Positions 8,181-16,712 of a DNA stretch of 42,891 nt are shown here, piece by piece. This DNA is from Planctomycetota bacterium. Lineage in GTDB: Bacteria; Planctomycetota; Planctomycetia; Gemmatales; Gemmataceae. The notes under the pieces are model-generated. The model had not been told where the DNA came from. It saw only the letters and a program-made list of their open reading frames with translations, and made no database searches. Each line of letters opens with the position of its first letter. The stretch's first letter is position 1. The stretch is from contig RFZJ01000030.1 of the NCBI GenBank assembly GCA_009920765.1, positions 1 to 42,891 on the forward strand, given 5' to 3'. The position numbers were made by a program, and so were the translations under genes.

Positions 8181-9149
8181 TTATTTTTTTACATCCGGAT
8201 TTACTACTTTTTCTGCAGGCCATTTGCCATTAAGAATATCAACAACTGCATGTGCTGCAGAAAGAGCCATGTCGTCTCTTGACTGGACATCCACCCCTGC
8301 CATATGAGCTGTGAGGACCAGATTTTCCATTTCAAAGATGGGAAGTTTTCCTGGTGGTTCTTCTTCAAATACATCAAGACCTGCCCCTGCGATTTTTTTT
8401 GTTTTCAATGCTTCATGGAGATCATCTGTTTTGATAACTCCACCCCGAGAAGTATTGATCAAAAATGCTGAAGGTTTCATCATTCCCAATGTGTTCTTGT
8501 TGATGATATGATGCGATTCCTTGCTGTAGGGCAGATGGAGCGAAAGGAAATCTGATTGCTTTAAAAGTTCTTCCCAAGTTAGAAGTTTGATATCGAGCTT
8601 TTTGCAGAAATCATGGTCAGGGAATGGTTCGTAAGCCACCACTTTCATTTCGAAAGCCAGTCCCCTTGTCGCCATCGCTTTGCCTGTACGGCCAAGCCCG
8701 GCCAGCCCCAAAGTTTTTCCTCGCAGGGGAAGATTGGTACCCCGTGGGAATTTGCCCTGCTCGATTGCTTTGTGTTGTACCACCAGCTTTTTTGCAAGCC
8801 CCAGCATCAGGCAGAATGCATGTTCAGCCACCGAGCCCTGATTAGTGCCCGGCGCAATGGTAACTACAGTATTATTAGCAGTGGCAGATTTTAAATTCAC
8901 TGCATCGTATCCAACGCCTACCCGGGCAATGACTTTTAATTGAGGATGTGCAGCGATTACTTTTTCGTTGTAGGGTTCAGAGCCAGCAAGCACAGCGGTT
9001 ACACCTTTAAGCCAATGGATCAACTCGCTTTCAGAAAGTTGCTCCCCTTTTTTGGGGTACACGAGTTCATGGCCAGCATCTTTAAGTACTTTGACAAACT
9101 CAATCTCAACGCCATCAAGTGGGGAGGGAGCAATAAGAACTTTAGCCAT
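8181..9149 (-). CDS. D-2-hydroxyacid dehydrogenase, phosphoglycerate dehydrogenase-like
   Basis: This is an NAD-dependent D-2-hydroxyacid dehydrogenase of 322 residues. The cofactor motif is GLAGLGRTGKAMA. The catalytic triad is visible: Arg in INTSRGGVI, Glu in GLDVFEEEP and His in LTAHMAGVD. It resembles the catalytic and nucleotide-binding domains of SerA but has no C-terminal regulatory (ACT) domain, so the true substrate could be another 2-oxoacid. AGAAAGG lies 8 bases before the ATG. It is the last gene of a minus-strand run with mog, pxpA and pxpC, 48 bases behind pxpC; a functional link to 5-oxoproline degradation is not obvious. Confidence 0.88.
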   Translation of the reverse strand: MAKVLIAPSPLDGVEIEFVKVLKDAGHELVYPKKGEQLSESELIHWLKGVTAVLAGSEPYNEKVIAAHPQLKVIARVGVGYDAVNLKSATANNTVVTIAPGTNQGSVAEHAFCLMLGLAKKLVVQHKAIEQGKFPRGTNLPLRGKTLGLAGLGRTGKAMATRGLAFEMKVVAYEPFPDHDFCKKLDIKLLTWEELLKQSDFLSLHLPYSKESHHIINKNTLGMMKPSAFLINTSRGGVIKTDDLHEALKTKKIAGAGLDVFEEEPPGKLPIFEMENLVLTAHMAGVDVQSRDDMALSAAHAVVDILNGKWPAEKVVNPDVKK

Positions 9150-9197
9150 TGTTAAAACCTTTCTTAAAAAGCGGGCATGAATCTTATGAACGATATC

Positions 9198-10106
9198 CTA
9201 CAAAAAAAGTCCGCTTGCGGTGCGAAGTTGCAGCGAAATAGTTGAAATAATCTTTAGTTTGTCATGCCAGAACATTTCCGCATCGGATTCGGTAACCAGG
9301 TTAAAAGTGATTTTGGACCCGGGTCTGAGTTGTCCGAGTATATCTAAATCGGCCCTGATTACCTGGGCAATTCTTGGATAACCGCCAATGGTCTGGCCAT
9401 CTACTCCCAGCACCAATAACTGGCCATCGCGAGCAACTTGGATCGTGCCTGGGCAAACGGGTTCTGAAAGCATTTCGTGCTTAAGGGTGGGTAAAGCTGG
9501 CCCTGAAAGTCGCAGTCCCATGCGATTGCTGGATTGATCCACGAGGAAATCTTTGTTGACCAAATCAGAGGAGTTGAAAAACGAAAATTCCGCACCCGGT
9601 GTCACTCTGATCAGGCACTCAGGTTTTTGCCATCGCCATTCTTCGGGAAGTCGCGATCGCATGCACCACCCCTCATTACAAGGGAGTTTTGTTTTGGTTT
9701 TGATGGGATCAAACGAAGAAGTGCTTCCAAGGATGTTCTTGACAAGGATGCCCCCTTTGATGCCAATGTAGCCACGAACACCAGTGGTGCAACTTCCTGT
9801 CTTGAGGGTTTCACCCGCCTTGAGTGGGAATGTGTTTAGATTGTTTATGTTGATGCCATCAATTTCCAATTGGCAGGGTGGGCCGAGGTAGGAAAGTGCC
9901 AAATCACAATTTGCTTTTAAAGTTGGCCCAACTAGGCTGAATTCCAAAGCAGGGGTGCCGGGTTCATTTCCTAGAATTGCATTGCATAATAAGTAGGATT
10001 TGTAATCCGCAGCACCGCCCCAGGGAATACCCTGATGCCTTGATCCAAATCTTCCTTGATCAACAACAAGGGTGTGTAAACCAGATTCAATAACAAAAAG
10101 TGTCAT
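9198..10106 (-). CDS. pxpC: 5-oxoprolinase subunit C-like (biotin-dependent carboxylase-like family)
   Basis: This is a 302-residue member of the PxpC/YbgK (KipA) family. Together with PxpA and PxpB it forms the prokaryotic ATP-dependent 5-oxoprolinase, which opens 5-oxoproline to glutamate. Diagnostic stretches are DQGRFGSRHQGIPWGGAAD, GNEPGTPALEFSLVGPTL, VRGYIGIKGGI, SSNRMGLRLSG and GQTIGGYPRIAQVIRADLD. The ATG overlaps the pxpA stop (TGATG), so translation is coupled. The partner PxpB (KipI) is not fused to this protein and not present beside it, which is unusual. A TTG three bases upstream is also in frame, but the ATG is preferred. Confidence 0.87.
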   Translation of the reverse strand: MTLFVIESGLHTLVVDQGRFGSRHQGIPWGGAADYKSYLLCNAILGNEPGTPALEFSLVGPTLKANCDLALSYLGPPCQLEIDGININNLNTFPLKAGETLKTGSCTTGVRGYIGIKGGILVKNILGSTSSFDPIKTKTKLPCNEGWCMRSRLPEEWRWQKPECLIRVTPGAEFSFFNSSDLVNKDFLVDQSSNRMGLRLSGPALPTLKHEMLSEPVCPGTIQVARDGQLLVLGVDGQTIGGYPRIAQVIRADLDILGQLRPGSKITFNLVTESDAEMFWHDKLKIISTISLQLRTASGLFL

Positions 10107-10798
10107 CAAAATGCTCTGATTTCTATCCCTAGGATTTTAAATTGACTTCGTAATTTTTGAACGAAATCAGCAGCATTAGGTTGGTCGCCATGAATGCAAA
10201 GAGTTTTAATGCCCGACGTTTGCAAAAGTTTTTGAGCTTGTAAAGCTGCGGCAGCAGGGTCGTGAATGAAGGCGTCAGGCTGGTTGCGTGGCACCAGGTT
10301 GCCATCGGGTAGATATTGTCGGTCTGCAAACCCTTCCGAGAAAAAAGGGACTTTCCCTTTCGAGGAATGCTGGAGTTCAGAATCAGGCGGGCCAAGAACA
10401 GCGAGATTGAATCGTTCTGCGATAGAAATGATTTTGTCTGCGAGGGTTTTGCTTTTCGATGCCTGATGGTAAAGCGCACCGTGTAGTTTTAAATGTGAAA
10501 GTTTGACATTGGCAAAATCAGCCAAGGCGATTAAGGCCCCAACTTGGAAAAGGCACTCTGCGAATAGCTGAGGTTCAGATAGTTTGGTTTCTAGACGGCC
10601 GAAATTTGCAGGGTCGTTTAATCCGGGGTGAACGCCAACATTGATTTTGTAGTTTTTTGCTTCTTGTAATAGTTCCAATACTCCATCAGGCGAGCCTGCA
10701 TGCCTGCAACAGGCAATGTTGATGGACGAAACCAAGGGCAGTAACGTAAAATCGTTGTCAAAACCTTCGCCGATATCGCAATTTAGATCGATGTACAT
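10106..10798 (-). CDS. pxpA: 5-oxoprolinase subunit A-like (LamB/YcsF family)
   Basis: The LamB/YcsF family catalyses part of ATP-dependent 5-oxoproline hydrolysis. The N-terminal DLNCDIGEGFDND is the family signature. Related motifs follow: SSINIACCRHAGSPDG (usually ANIACGFHAGDP), NVGVHPGLNDPANFGR, LKLHGALYH and LCIHGDQPNA. At 230 residues it is about 20 shorter than typical members, and several family residues differ, so it is a divergent branch. It is the second gene of a run led by mog/moaB, 8 bases downstream of it, and its stop codon overlaps the pxpC start. Confidence 0.86.
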   Translation of the reverse strand: MYIDLNCDIGEGFDNDFTLLPLVSSINIACCRHAGSPDGVLELLQEAKNYKINVGVHPGLNDPANFGRLETKLSEPQLFAECLFQVGALIALADFANVKLSHLKLHGALYHQASKSKTLADKIISIAERFNLAVLGPPDSELQHSSKGKVPFFSEGFADRQYLPDGNLVPRNQPDAFIHDPAAAALQAQKLLQTSGIKTLCIHGDQPNAADFVQKLRSQFKILGIEIRAF

Positions 10799-10806
10799 AA
10801 TTGCGC

Positions 10807-11343
10807 CTATTTGTTTTTTGGTCGGAATGCCAGCACAATGTTTTCGTGGGTTGTAAGAAAGGGCCCATCAATGAGGTCGATGCAATAAGGGATTGCGGGG
10901 AAAACCGCAAGTAGGCAATCCCTGATTGCAGAGGGTTTTCCGGGCAGATTGATGATAAGGGTACTACCTCTTATGCCAGCGATTTGTCGCGAAAGTATTG
11001 CGGTAGGGACGATTTTAAGCGAGATTGCGCGCATTTGTTCGCCAAACCCATCGAGGATCTTGTCGCATACCGCTTCCGTTGCCTCGGGTGTTACATCTCT
11101 CTTGGCAGGTCCGGTTCCGCCCGTTGTCACTACCAGGCAGCATTTATCAACATCACATAATTCTTTTAGCGTCGATTCGATTAATGGCTGCTCATCGGGA
11201 ATTATTTTTGCGATGATTTCAAAGTTACATGAGAGGATTTCATGCAGAAGTTTGCTGATCGCAGGGCCCCCCAGGTCTTGATAAACCCCCAGGCTGGCCC
11301 GATCAGAGACCGTGACGATTCCTATGCGAATTGGATTGTTCAT
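10807..11343 (-). CDS. Molybdopterin adenylyltransferase, MoaB/Mog family
   Basis: This is a 178-residue MoaB/Mog protein, which adenylylates molybdopterin before molybdenum insertion. Visible motifs are IGIVTVSDRASLGVYQDLGG at the N-terminus and TTGGTGPAKRDVTPEAT at residues 73-89, the conserved substrate-binding loop. INLPGKPSAIRDCLLAVFPAIPYCIDLI near the C-terminus is also typical. The frame is open upstream to 11460, but family alignment and the divergent dehydrogenase gene favour the ATG at 11343. The run with pxpA/pxpC is odd for a molybdenum cofactor gene; the pairing may only reflect co-transcription. Confidence 0.9.
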   Translation of the reverse strand: MNNPIRIGIVTVSDRASLGVYQDLGGPAISKLLHEILSCNFEIIAKIIPDEQPLIESTLKELCDVDKCCLVVTTGGTGPAKRDVTPEATEAVCDKILDGFGEQMRAISLKIVPTAILSRQIAGIRGSTLIINLPGKPSAIRDCLLAVFPAIPYCIDLIDGPFLTTHENIVLAFRPKNK

Positions 11344-11436
11344 GATAATTTGTCCGATCTTTATGATTTTCTTCTTGGGTTGAAGATAATATAGCAACAC
11401 AATGACATTTTTACCCCTGCCTTTAAAGGAGAAAAT

Positions 11437-12642
11437 ATGAGAACTGTATGGAGATTTCATGGAGCAGGAGAATTGGTTTTTGGATGGGGAGCAGTGAATG
11501 AGGCTGGTGATCTTTCATTGCGCATGGGTCTAAAGCGTATTTTTCTTCTAACGGATAAAACCCTGGTTAACTTTGGTATCGCCAAGAAGGTTATTGAACC
11601 TTTGAAAAATGCTGGCATCAGCGTTGAAATATTCGAGGGCGGGGAACCCGAACCCACTCTCCCCGCAGTTTTAAAAGCCATTGAAGCTGCCAGGTTTTTT
11701 GGGCCCGATGGTGTTTGCGGCTTAGGTGGTGGCAGTAATATGGACATGGCAAAGATTGTTGCCAAGGTATTGGCGCATGGGGGCAGCCCTCTGGATTATG
11801 TTGGTGATGATCGTTTGCCCGGGCCGATTCTTCCTTTAATCTGTGTTCCCACCACAGCGGGTACAGGTTCTGAAGTTTCTGGCGCGGATGTTTTCACCGA
11901 CCCTTCAACCCAGCTAAAACTTGGTTCCTTAAGCAATTACCTTCGCCCACGAATTGCAATTGTTGATCCGCAAATGTCTGTTTCTTGTCCAAAAAAAGTC
12001 ACAGCAGATAGTGGCATCGATGCACTTACTCATGCCATTGAGGCTTTTACCGCAGTGGACAACGAGGTATTCCCGCTTCCCAAGGGCCAGCGCTCCGTTT
12101 ATCAAGGCAGGCATTTCTTTGGAGATATGGTTGCTGAAAAAGCCATCAAGCTTTGTGGTCAATTTCTTAAGCGTGCTGTTCTTGATGGTAATGACCTCGA
12201 AGCTAGGGAAGGAATGGCCTTGGCTGCAACTCTTGGTGGGTTGGCCTTTTCCAATGTGGGCGTTGCTGCGGTTCATGCATTGGAATACCCGGTTGGTGGA
12301 GCAGTGCATTGCTCACATGGAGAAGGAAATGGTTTGCTACTTCCTTATGTGATGAAGTTCAATCTTCCTGAAAGGAAGAAGGAATTTGCACAGATTGCAA
12401 ACTGGCTTGGTGCAAATACCCAAGGGTTGGATGAGGATGCTGCTGCCAATAAAGCTATAGAAGCAGTGGAGAAACTTCGGATAGAAATAGGCATTCCCGG
12501 AAAACTTAGTCAGATCGGCGTAAAGGAAAATCAGTTGCATGAATTCGCAGTTAAATCGCATTCGATACAGAGGATTTTAAGGGTTAACCCGAGAACCACA
12601 TCGGTGGAGGATCTTGAGAAAATATTACGAGATGCTTTTTGA
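11437..12642 (+). CDS. Iron-containing (group III) alcohol dehydrogenase
   Basis: This is an NAD(P)-dependent group III alcohol dehydrogenase of 401 residues. The nucleotide-binding GGGSNMD is at residues 97-103, followed by VPTTAGTGSEVSGADVFTD. The metal ligands appear as D195 and H199 (GIDALTHAIEAF) and H280 and H294 (VHALEYP and HGEGN), with the family spacing. AAAGGAG lies 5 bases before the ATG. The natural alcohol or aldehyde cannot be told from sequence. It may serve aldehyde detoxification or a C1/C3 pathway, but the H4MPT genes are 3.4 kb away and not in the same transcript. Its 3' end overlaps the convergent esterase gene by 18 bases. Confidence 0.92.
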   Translation: MRTVWRFHGAGELVFGWGAVNEAGDLSLRMGLKRIFLLTDKTLVNFGIAKKVIEPLKNAGISVEIFEGGEPEPTLPAVLKAIEAARFFGPDGVCGLGGGSNMDMAKIVAKVLAHGGSPLDYVGDDRLPGPILPLICVPTTAGTGSEVSGADVFTDPSTQLKLGSLSNYLRPRIAIVDPQMSVSCPKKVTADSGIDALTHAIEAFTAVDNEVFPLPKGQRSVYQGRHFFGDMVAEKAIKLCGQFLKRAVLDGNDLEAREGMALAATLGGLAFSNVGVAAVHALEYPVGGAVHCSHGEGNGLLLPYVMKFNLPERKKEFAQIANWLGANTQGLDEDAAANKAIEAVEKLRIEIGIPGKLSQIGVKENQLHEFAVKSHSIQRILRVNPRTTSVEDLEKILRDAF

Positions 12643-13443
12643 TTTCTCCGGGGGTTTTCCAAAAAGGAAGAGTAAGATGCGGTCGAAACGATCTCGCCAA
12701 TCGTTTTCGTGATGCTGCCCACCAACGATTTCCTGGTAGTAGTAATTCCATCCGGGAAGCAAGCCAATTTGTTCAAGCCTGCTTGCAAGCAAGCGGGTGA
12801 GAGTGAAAGGCGGGTTGACGCAGCCTGGGTATTTGCCCTCTTCGGTGCCCATGTCAAACCAGATTCTTGAGTTGGATAATCGAGAGGCTTGGGCAAGAAC
12901 ATCATAAAGAGATTTTTGGTTTGCCCACCATAGTGAAGCTGAGATTGCTCCACATAAGCCAAAAATTTCTGGGTAATCAAGTGCCAAGGTAAGTGAGACA
13001 AGCCCTCCGAGGGATGAACCAGCAACCCCGCAATTTTCTGGCCCCGGCATGGTTTGATAGTGTGAATCGATAAAGGGCTTGAGTTCTTCGGTCAGGAATT
13101 TGCCATAATTTCTGGCATTTCCCCCGCGCTTCTCCCTGGCATCACGCTGCAAGGTGAATTCTTCCTCGCGTTGCAGATTGTTATCAATACCAACCAGAAT
13201 AAGGGGTCTAAGAAAACCCTGACGTATCAGGCGTTCTGCTGTTTTATCTGCTTCCCATATTGCGCCATATGCGGCATAGCGCTTGTCGAACATGTTTTGG
13301 CCATCGTGCAGGTAAAGTACGGGATAAGTTGAATCAGGGGTGTATTCTGGAGGAAGCCAAACGGCGATAGTGCGTTTGTTGCCCAAATTTTCCGAGGGAA
13401 AATCAAAGTGGTAGTGAAGTTGGGAAGAAGCTTTTGGAATCAT
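12625..13443 (-). CDS. Esterase D/Fes-type alpha/beta-hydrolase
   Basis: This is a 272-residue hydrolase of the putative esterase (esterase D / enterochelin esterase-like) family. It has the strand TYPVLYLHDGQNMFD, the nucleophile elbow AGSSLGGLVSLTLA and a late His in EIVGGQHHENDWRDR. WWANQKSLYDVLAQ and the following segment form the cap region. The frame is open to 13638 inside cdd, but the ATG at 13443 is one base after the cdd stop and fits the family N-terminus. It is the last gene of the deoA-cdd transcript; the reason for an esterase there is unknown. No signal peptide is seen from this start. Confidence 0.82.
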   Translation of the reverse strand: MIPKASSQLHYHFDFPSENLGNKRTIAVWLPPEYTPDSTYPVLYLHDGQNMFDKRYAAYGAIWEADKTAERLIRQGFLRPLILVGIDNNLQREEEFTLQRDAREKRGGNARNYGKFLTEELKPFIDSHYQTMPGPENCGVAGSSLGGLVSLTLALDYPEIFGLCGAISASLWWANQKSLYDVLAQASRLSNSRIWFDMGTEEGKYPGCVNPPFTLTRLLASRLEQIGLLPGWNYYYQEIVGGQHHENDWRDRFDRILLFLFGKPPEKSKSIS

Positions 13444-13444
13444 G

Positions 13445-13900
13445 CTAACTCGGTTTTTTTGGGGCTGGCATTGGGATAAAGTCTGGTCCGAACGCCTCAG
13501 GTAGCAAATCGCACAACCGATAAAATTTCGTTTCACCTGAAAGATTCGCAACCCAGAGTTCAAGGTTTGGTGCGAACTCGAAAAGGAATTGCCTGCAAGC
13601 ACCACATGGTGGGCAGGGCGTATCAGAATCTGCAACAATCAACATTTGTGTGAAAGTTCGAATCCCTGCGGCAACTGCAGTACAAACCGTAGTTCGCTCT
13701 GCGCAAATGGTCAGGCCAAAGCTTGCATTTTCAACATTGCAACCAGAAAAGATTCCCCCAACAGAACCCCGCAGAGCTGCACCAACCTTGAATCCCGAAT
13801 ACGGTGCATAAGCATGTTTTCTTGCTTTAATTGCTTCGGATAATAAGTCTTGGGGCGGTTTCATGAGTTTCTCGAAATCTTGATCCTTCATTAGTAACAT
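13445..13900 (-). CDS. cdd: Cytidine deaminase
   Basis: This enzyme deaminates cytidine and deoxycytidine to uridine and deoxyuridine for pyrimidine salvage. Its 151 residues suit the small homotetrameric form. AYAPYSGFKVGAAL and FSGCNVENASFGLT form the substrate site. The zinc site is C66-A-E68 plus P-C99-G-A-C102, with Glu68 as the proton shuttle. It lies 3 bases downstream of the pyrimidine phosphorylase gene, a natural pair in which deaminated nucleosides are then phosphorolysed. Alternative starts at codons 4 and 13 cannot be excluded. Confidence 0.94.
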   Translation of the reverse strand: MLLMKDQDFEKLMKPPQDLLSEAIKARKHAYAPYSGFKVGAALRGSVGGIFSGCNVENASFGLTICAERTTVCTAVAAGIRTFTQMLIVADSDTPCPPCGACRQFLFEFAPNLELWVANLSGETKFYRLCDLLPEAFGPDFIPMPAPKKPS

Positions 13901-13903
13901 TCA

Positions 13904-15208
13904 CTAAAATATTTCTTCAAGTATCACCCCATTTTCTTTTTGTGGCTTTTCTTCGATCACCAAGGCGTGAAGGCATAGCTCCGATGCTTTTTCCAAACCT
14001 TTGGCATTCCTATGTCTGATTTCCATGATAACATCGCCTTTATGTACCTTGCATGAAGGCTTGCGGTGCAAAATAATTCCAACACCTGCATCAACTGAAG
14101 CTTCAGCTTTGTCTCGTCCAGCACCAAGATGGCAGGCTGCCCATCCAAGTTTACTGGCATCAATGGCATTAAGCCAACCAGATTCGTTAGCTTTAATTTC
14201 ATGAATCCCGGATGAGATTTCAAGAAGATTGGGATTATCGATGGTTCTTGGATCACCTCCCTGGGCTTGAATTAAAGCTTTAAATTTTTCAAGCCCTTCA
14301 CCAGATGCAAGTTTATTCCGGACCAGTTCAATTGCCTTATCCATGTCCGGTCGAATGCCTCCTAATAGCACCATTTTTGCAGCAAGATGAGTTGAAAGCT
14401 CCATGGTGTCTTGAGGGCCGTTTCCTTTTAGAATTTCAATACATTCCTGTATTTCCAGGGCATTTCCGATTTTGTCACCCAGGGGAGAATCCATGTTGGT
14501 GATAATTGCCTTGCATTGGATGCCAGACTTGCGGGCAGTGTTGACTATGGACTTTGCTAATTTTCTGGCCTTATCAAGTTCAGGCATGAAAGCGCCCCTG
14601 CCTGTTTTTACATCCATGATAAGCCCTTGAATGCCTTCTGCAATTTTTTTGCTTAGGATGGATGCAGTAATCAACGGGATGGATTCGACGGTTGCAGTAA
14701 CATCACGAAGGGCATAAAGAATGCGGTCAGCGGGAGCGATTTCGCTGGTTTGTCCAATCATAGCAATTCCAAGATTTCTGAGTGTTTTTTCGAATGAGAT
14801 TAGATCTAGTTGGACATTGAAACCTGGAATTGATTCGAGTTTGTCAAGTGTGCCACCGGTGTGGCCCAAACCTCGTCCGGAAATCATGGGAACAAAAACG
14901 CCACATGCAGCAGCAAGAGGCCCTAGGATGATTGAGGTTTTGTCGCCAACGCCGCCGGTGCTGTGTTTGTCGATTGCAGGTCCAGGCAGATCGGCCCAGG
15001 AGAGGATTTTTCCGGATGAAGCCATGAGTTGGGTTAGATTCGATGTTTCACGGGTGGTCATGCCTTCAAAAAAAATAGCCATTAACATTGCTGATAGCTG
15101 ATACTCGGGCCATGTGCCCTTGGCCGCCCCGGTGACAAAGCTTTTAAGTTCAGATTCCGAAAGGGTAAACCCCTCTCTTTTTTTTCTGATTAGTTCCGGG
15201 ATCAGCAT
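13904..15208 (-). CDS. Pyrimidine-nucleoside / thymidine phosphorylase
   Basis: This enzyme splits thymidine, deoxyuridine or uridine with phosphate to the base and (deoxy)ribose 1-phosphate. The 434-residue length and motifs are standard: the glycine-rich phosphate site DKHSTGGVGDKTS at residues 80-92, SGRGLGHTGGTLDKLES and the bait SSGKILSW. The C-terminal domain with VHKGDVIMEIR is present. AAGGA lies about 10 bases before the ATG. It heads an operon with cdd and the esterase. Whether it prefers thymidine (deoA) or both pyrimidine nucleosides (pdp) cannot be decided here. Confidence 0.94.
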   Translation of the reverse strand: MLIPELIRKKREGFTLSESELKSFVTGAAKGTWPEYQLSAMLMAIFFEGMTTRETSNLTQLMASSGKILSWADLPGPAIDKHSTGGVGDKTSIILGPLAAACGVFVPMISGRGLGHTGGTLDKLESIPGFNVQLDLISFEKTLRNLGIAMIGQTSEIAPADRILYALRDVTATVESIPLITASILSKKIAEGIQGLIMDVKTGRGAFMPELDKARKLAKSIVNTARKSGIQCKAIITNMDSPLGDKIGNALEIQECIEILKGNGPQDTMELSTHLAAKMVLLGGIRPDMDKAIELVRNKLASGEGLEKFKALIQAQGGDPRTIDNPNLLEISSGIHEIKANESGWLNAIDASKLGWAACHLGAGRDKAEASVDAGVGIILHRKPSCKVHKGDVIMEIRHRNAKGLEKASELCLHALVIEEKPQKENGVILEEIF

Positions 15209-15321
15209 TCTTTAAAATCCTTCCATAAAAAATAGCAAGCCAGTGTTTATTATTATGGGGTAAAGAGGTATCATCTTAGCTTGAAGAGGAAATTAAAGCG
15301 ATCTCCAAACGGATTTAAATC

Positions 15322-16689
15322 ATGGAACCCGGCATAGTAGTGAAAAAAACCAAGGCTTTGGCCGTACTTTTTTTTCTTGTTGAATCAATCCCCACTTTGT
15401 TGGTAAGTGCGGGATTATTGGGTATTGGATATTGGGGTGCCTCGACGGAATGGACTTTTAAATTTCCGGGTAGTGCAGAATCAGAAGCAAAAAGCCAGGA
15501 AGAATCAAAAGAAACAGAAACTTCTCTTTGGAAGGTGGAGGGAGGATTAGACAAGGCAAACCCGTACGAAAAAGCAAATCTATCCGCCCCCAGCAAGGAG
15601 GTGTTGGATCTTTCTGAACTGGAATTCCTTAAGATCGAATCTCAAACGCTAATTCGAACTATTTCTGGGACAGGTTACGTTGAATTTGATTCGCTTAGAA
15701 AAGGGAGTATCAGTTCCAAGGCGCCTGGTGTGGTTTATCGAATTTTGAAAAAACAGGGTGATAAGGTTTTACAAGGCGAAACGATCGCTCTTATTGATTC
15801 ACCCGAGGTGGGCAAAGCTAAAACAGACTTTATGCAATCACTCGTGTTGAAAGATAATCGGAAAAAATCCTTGGAAAGAGGTCAGTTGGCAGCAGCAGTC
15901 TTACCGGAAAGGCAGATCAGAGAACTAGAAATGGCTTTCAGGGAAATTGAAATAAAGTTGCTTGCTGATTTACAGGCATTGATCAATTTGGGATTTATCA
16001 TCAACCCCGCAGATTATAAAAACCTTTCTGATGAAGATGTCTTTAAAAGGATTTGCGAAGTTGGTATCCCAGAAGCCATTACCAAGGAATACAAAGGTGC
16101 TATCTCTGCAAATTTGCTTCCCTTAAAGGCCCCCTTTGATGGCCAGATTATCACGGTAATCAAGGGGATTGGTGAAAATGTTGGCCCTGCAGATGCCCAA
16201 TGTGTGCTTGCAGATCCCTCAAGACTTGTGATCATGTTTAATCTTCCATTGGAATCGGTTCAATTGGTTAAGGTCGGCCAAGACTTTCGATTCAAGGCGG
16301 AACTTGTTGAAGGTCAGGTCATCACAGGTAAAATAGATTGGGTCTCACCTGAGCTTGATGATAAAACCCACACCGTTAAGGTGCGTGCTTCCTTTGCGAA
16401 TCCTGATGGGAAGATACGGCCTAACACTTTTGGAAAAGGTGATATTCAAGTCGGAAAACAAGAAAACGCGGTAATTATCCCAGACGCCTGCATACAGTAT
16501 ATCAGTAACAAACCGTTTGTTTTTGTTCGAGTGAATGACCTTACGTTTCAGGCAAAAGCGGTGGAAATGGGGATTCGCAATGGTGATAGAATTCAAATCA
16601 CCAAAGGACTTTTACCTGGTGAAACTGTTGTTTTTACAGGTTCCAACATGCTTCGCGCAGAACTTCTCTCAAAACTAGAAGTGCAATAA
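15322..16689 (+). CDS. RND efflux periplasmic adaptor (CzcB/CusB-like)
   Basis: This is a membrane fusion protein of 455 residues linking an inner-membrane RND pump to an outer-membrane channel. A hydrophobic N-terminal segment (AVLFFLVESIPTLLVSAGLLGIGYW, near residues 13-37) acts as a membrane anchor. The barrel-sandwich half motif KAPGVVYRILKKQGDKVLQGETIALIDSPEVG is followed by a helical hairpin and the second half LKAPFDGQIITVIKGIGENVG. The beta-barrel domain contains VSPELDDKTHTVKVRA. No Met- or His-rich metal-binding extension is seen. The pump gene follows after 23 bases. It is divergent from the pyrimidine operon. Confidence 0.9.
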   Translation: MEPGIVVKKTKALAVLFFLVESIPTLLVSAGLLGIGYWGASTEWTFKFPGSAESEAKSQEESKETETSLWKVEGGLDKANPYEKANLSAPSKEVLDLSELEFLKIESQTLIRTISGTGYVEFDSLRKGSISSKAPGVVYRILKKQGDKVLQGETIALIDSPEVGKAKTDFMQSLVLKDNRKKSLERGQLAAAVLPERQIRELEMAFREIEIKLLADLQALINLGFIINPADYKNLSDEDVFKRICEVGIPEAITKEYKGAISANLLPLKAPFDGQIITVIKGIGENVGPADAQCVLADPSRLVIMFNLPLESVQLVKVGQDFRFKAELVEGQVITGKIDWVSPELDDKTHTVKVRASFANPDGKIRPNTFGKGDIQVGKQENAVIIPDACIQYISNKPFVFVRVNDLTFQAKAVEMGIRNGDRIQITKGLLPGETVVFTGSNMLRAELLSKLEVQ

Positions 16690-16712
16690 TATAATTAATT
16701 CAGGCGCAAAAA

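Noticed and set aside
12625..12642. Overlap of the convergent alcohol dehydrogenase and esterase genes
   Set aside because: An 18-base tail overlap is ordinary in a compact genome; both frames have full family domains.
13656..13666. GTTCGAATCCC, resembling a tRNA T-arm
   Set aside because: It lies inside the cdd coding region and has no acceptor stem or anticodon arm around it.
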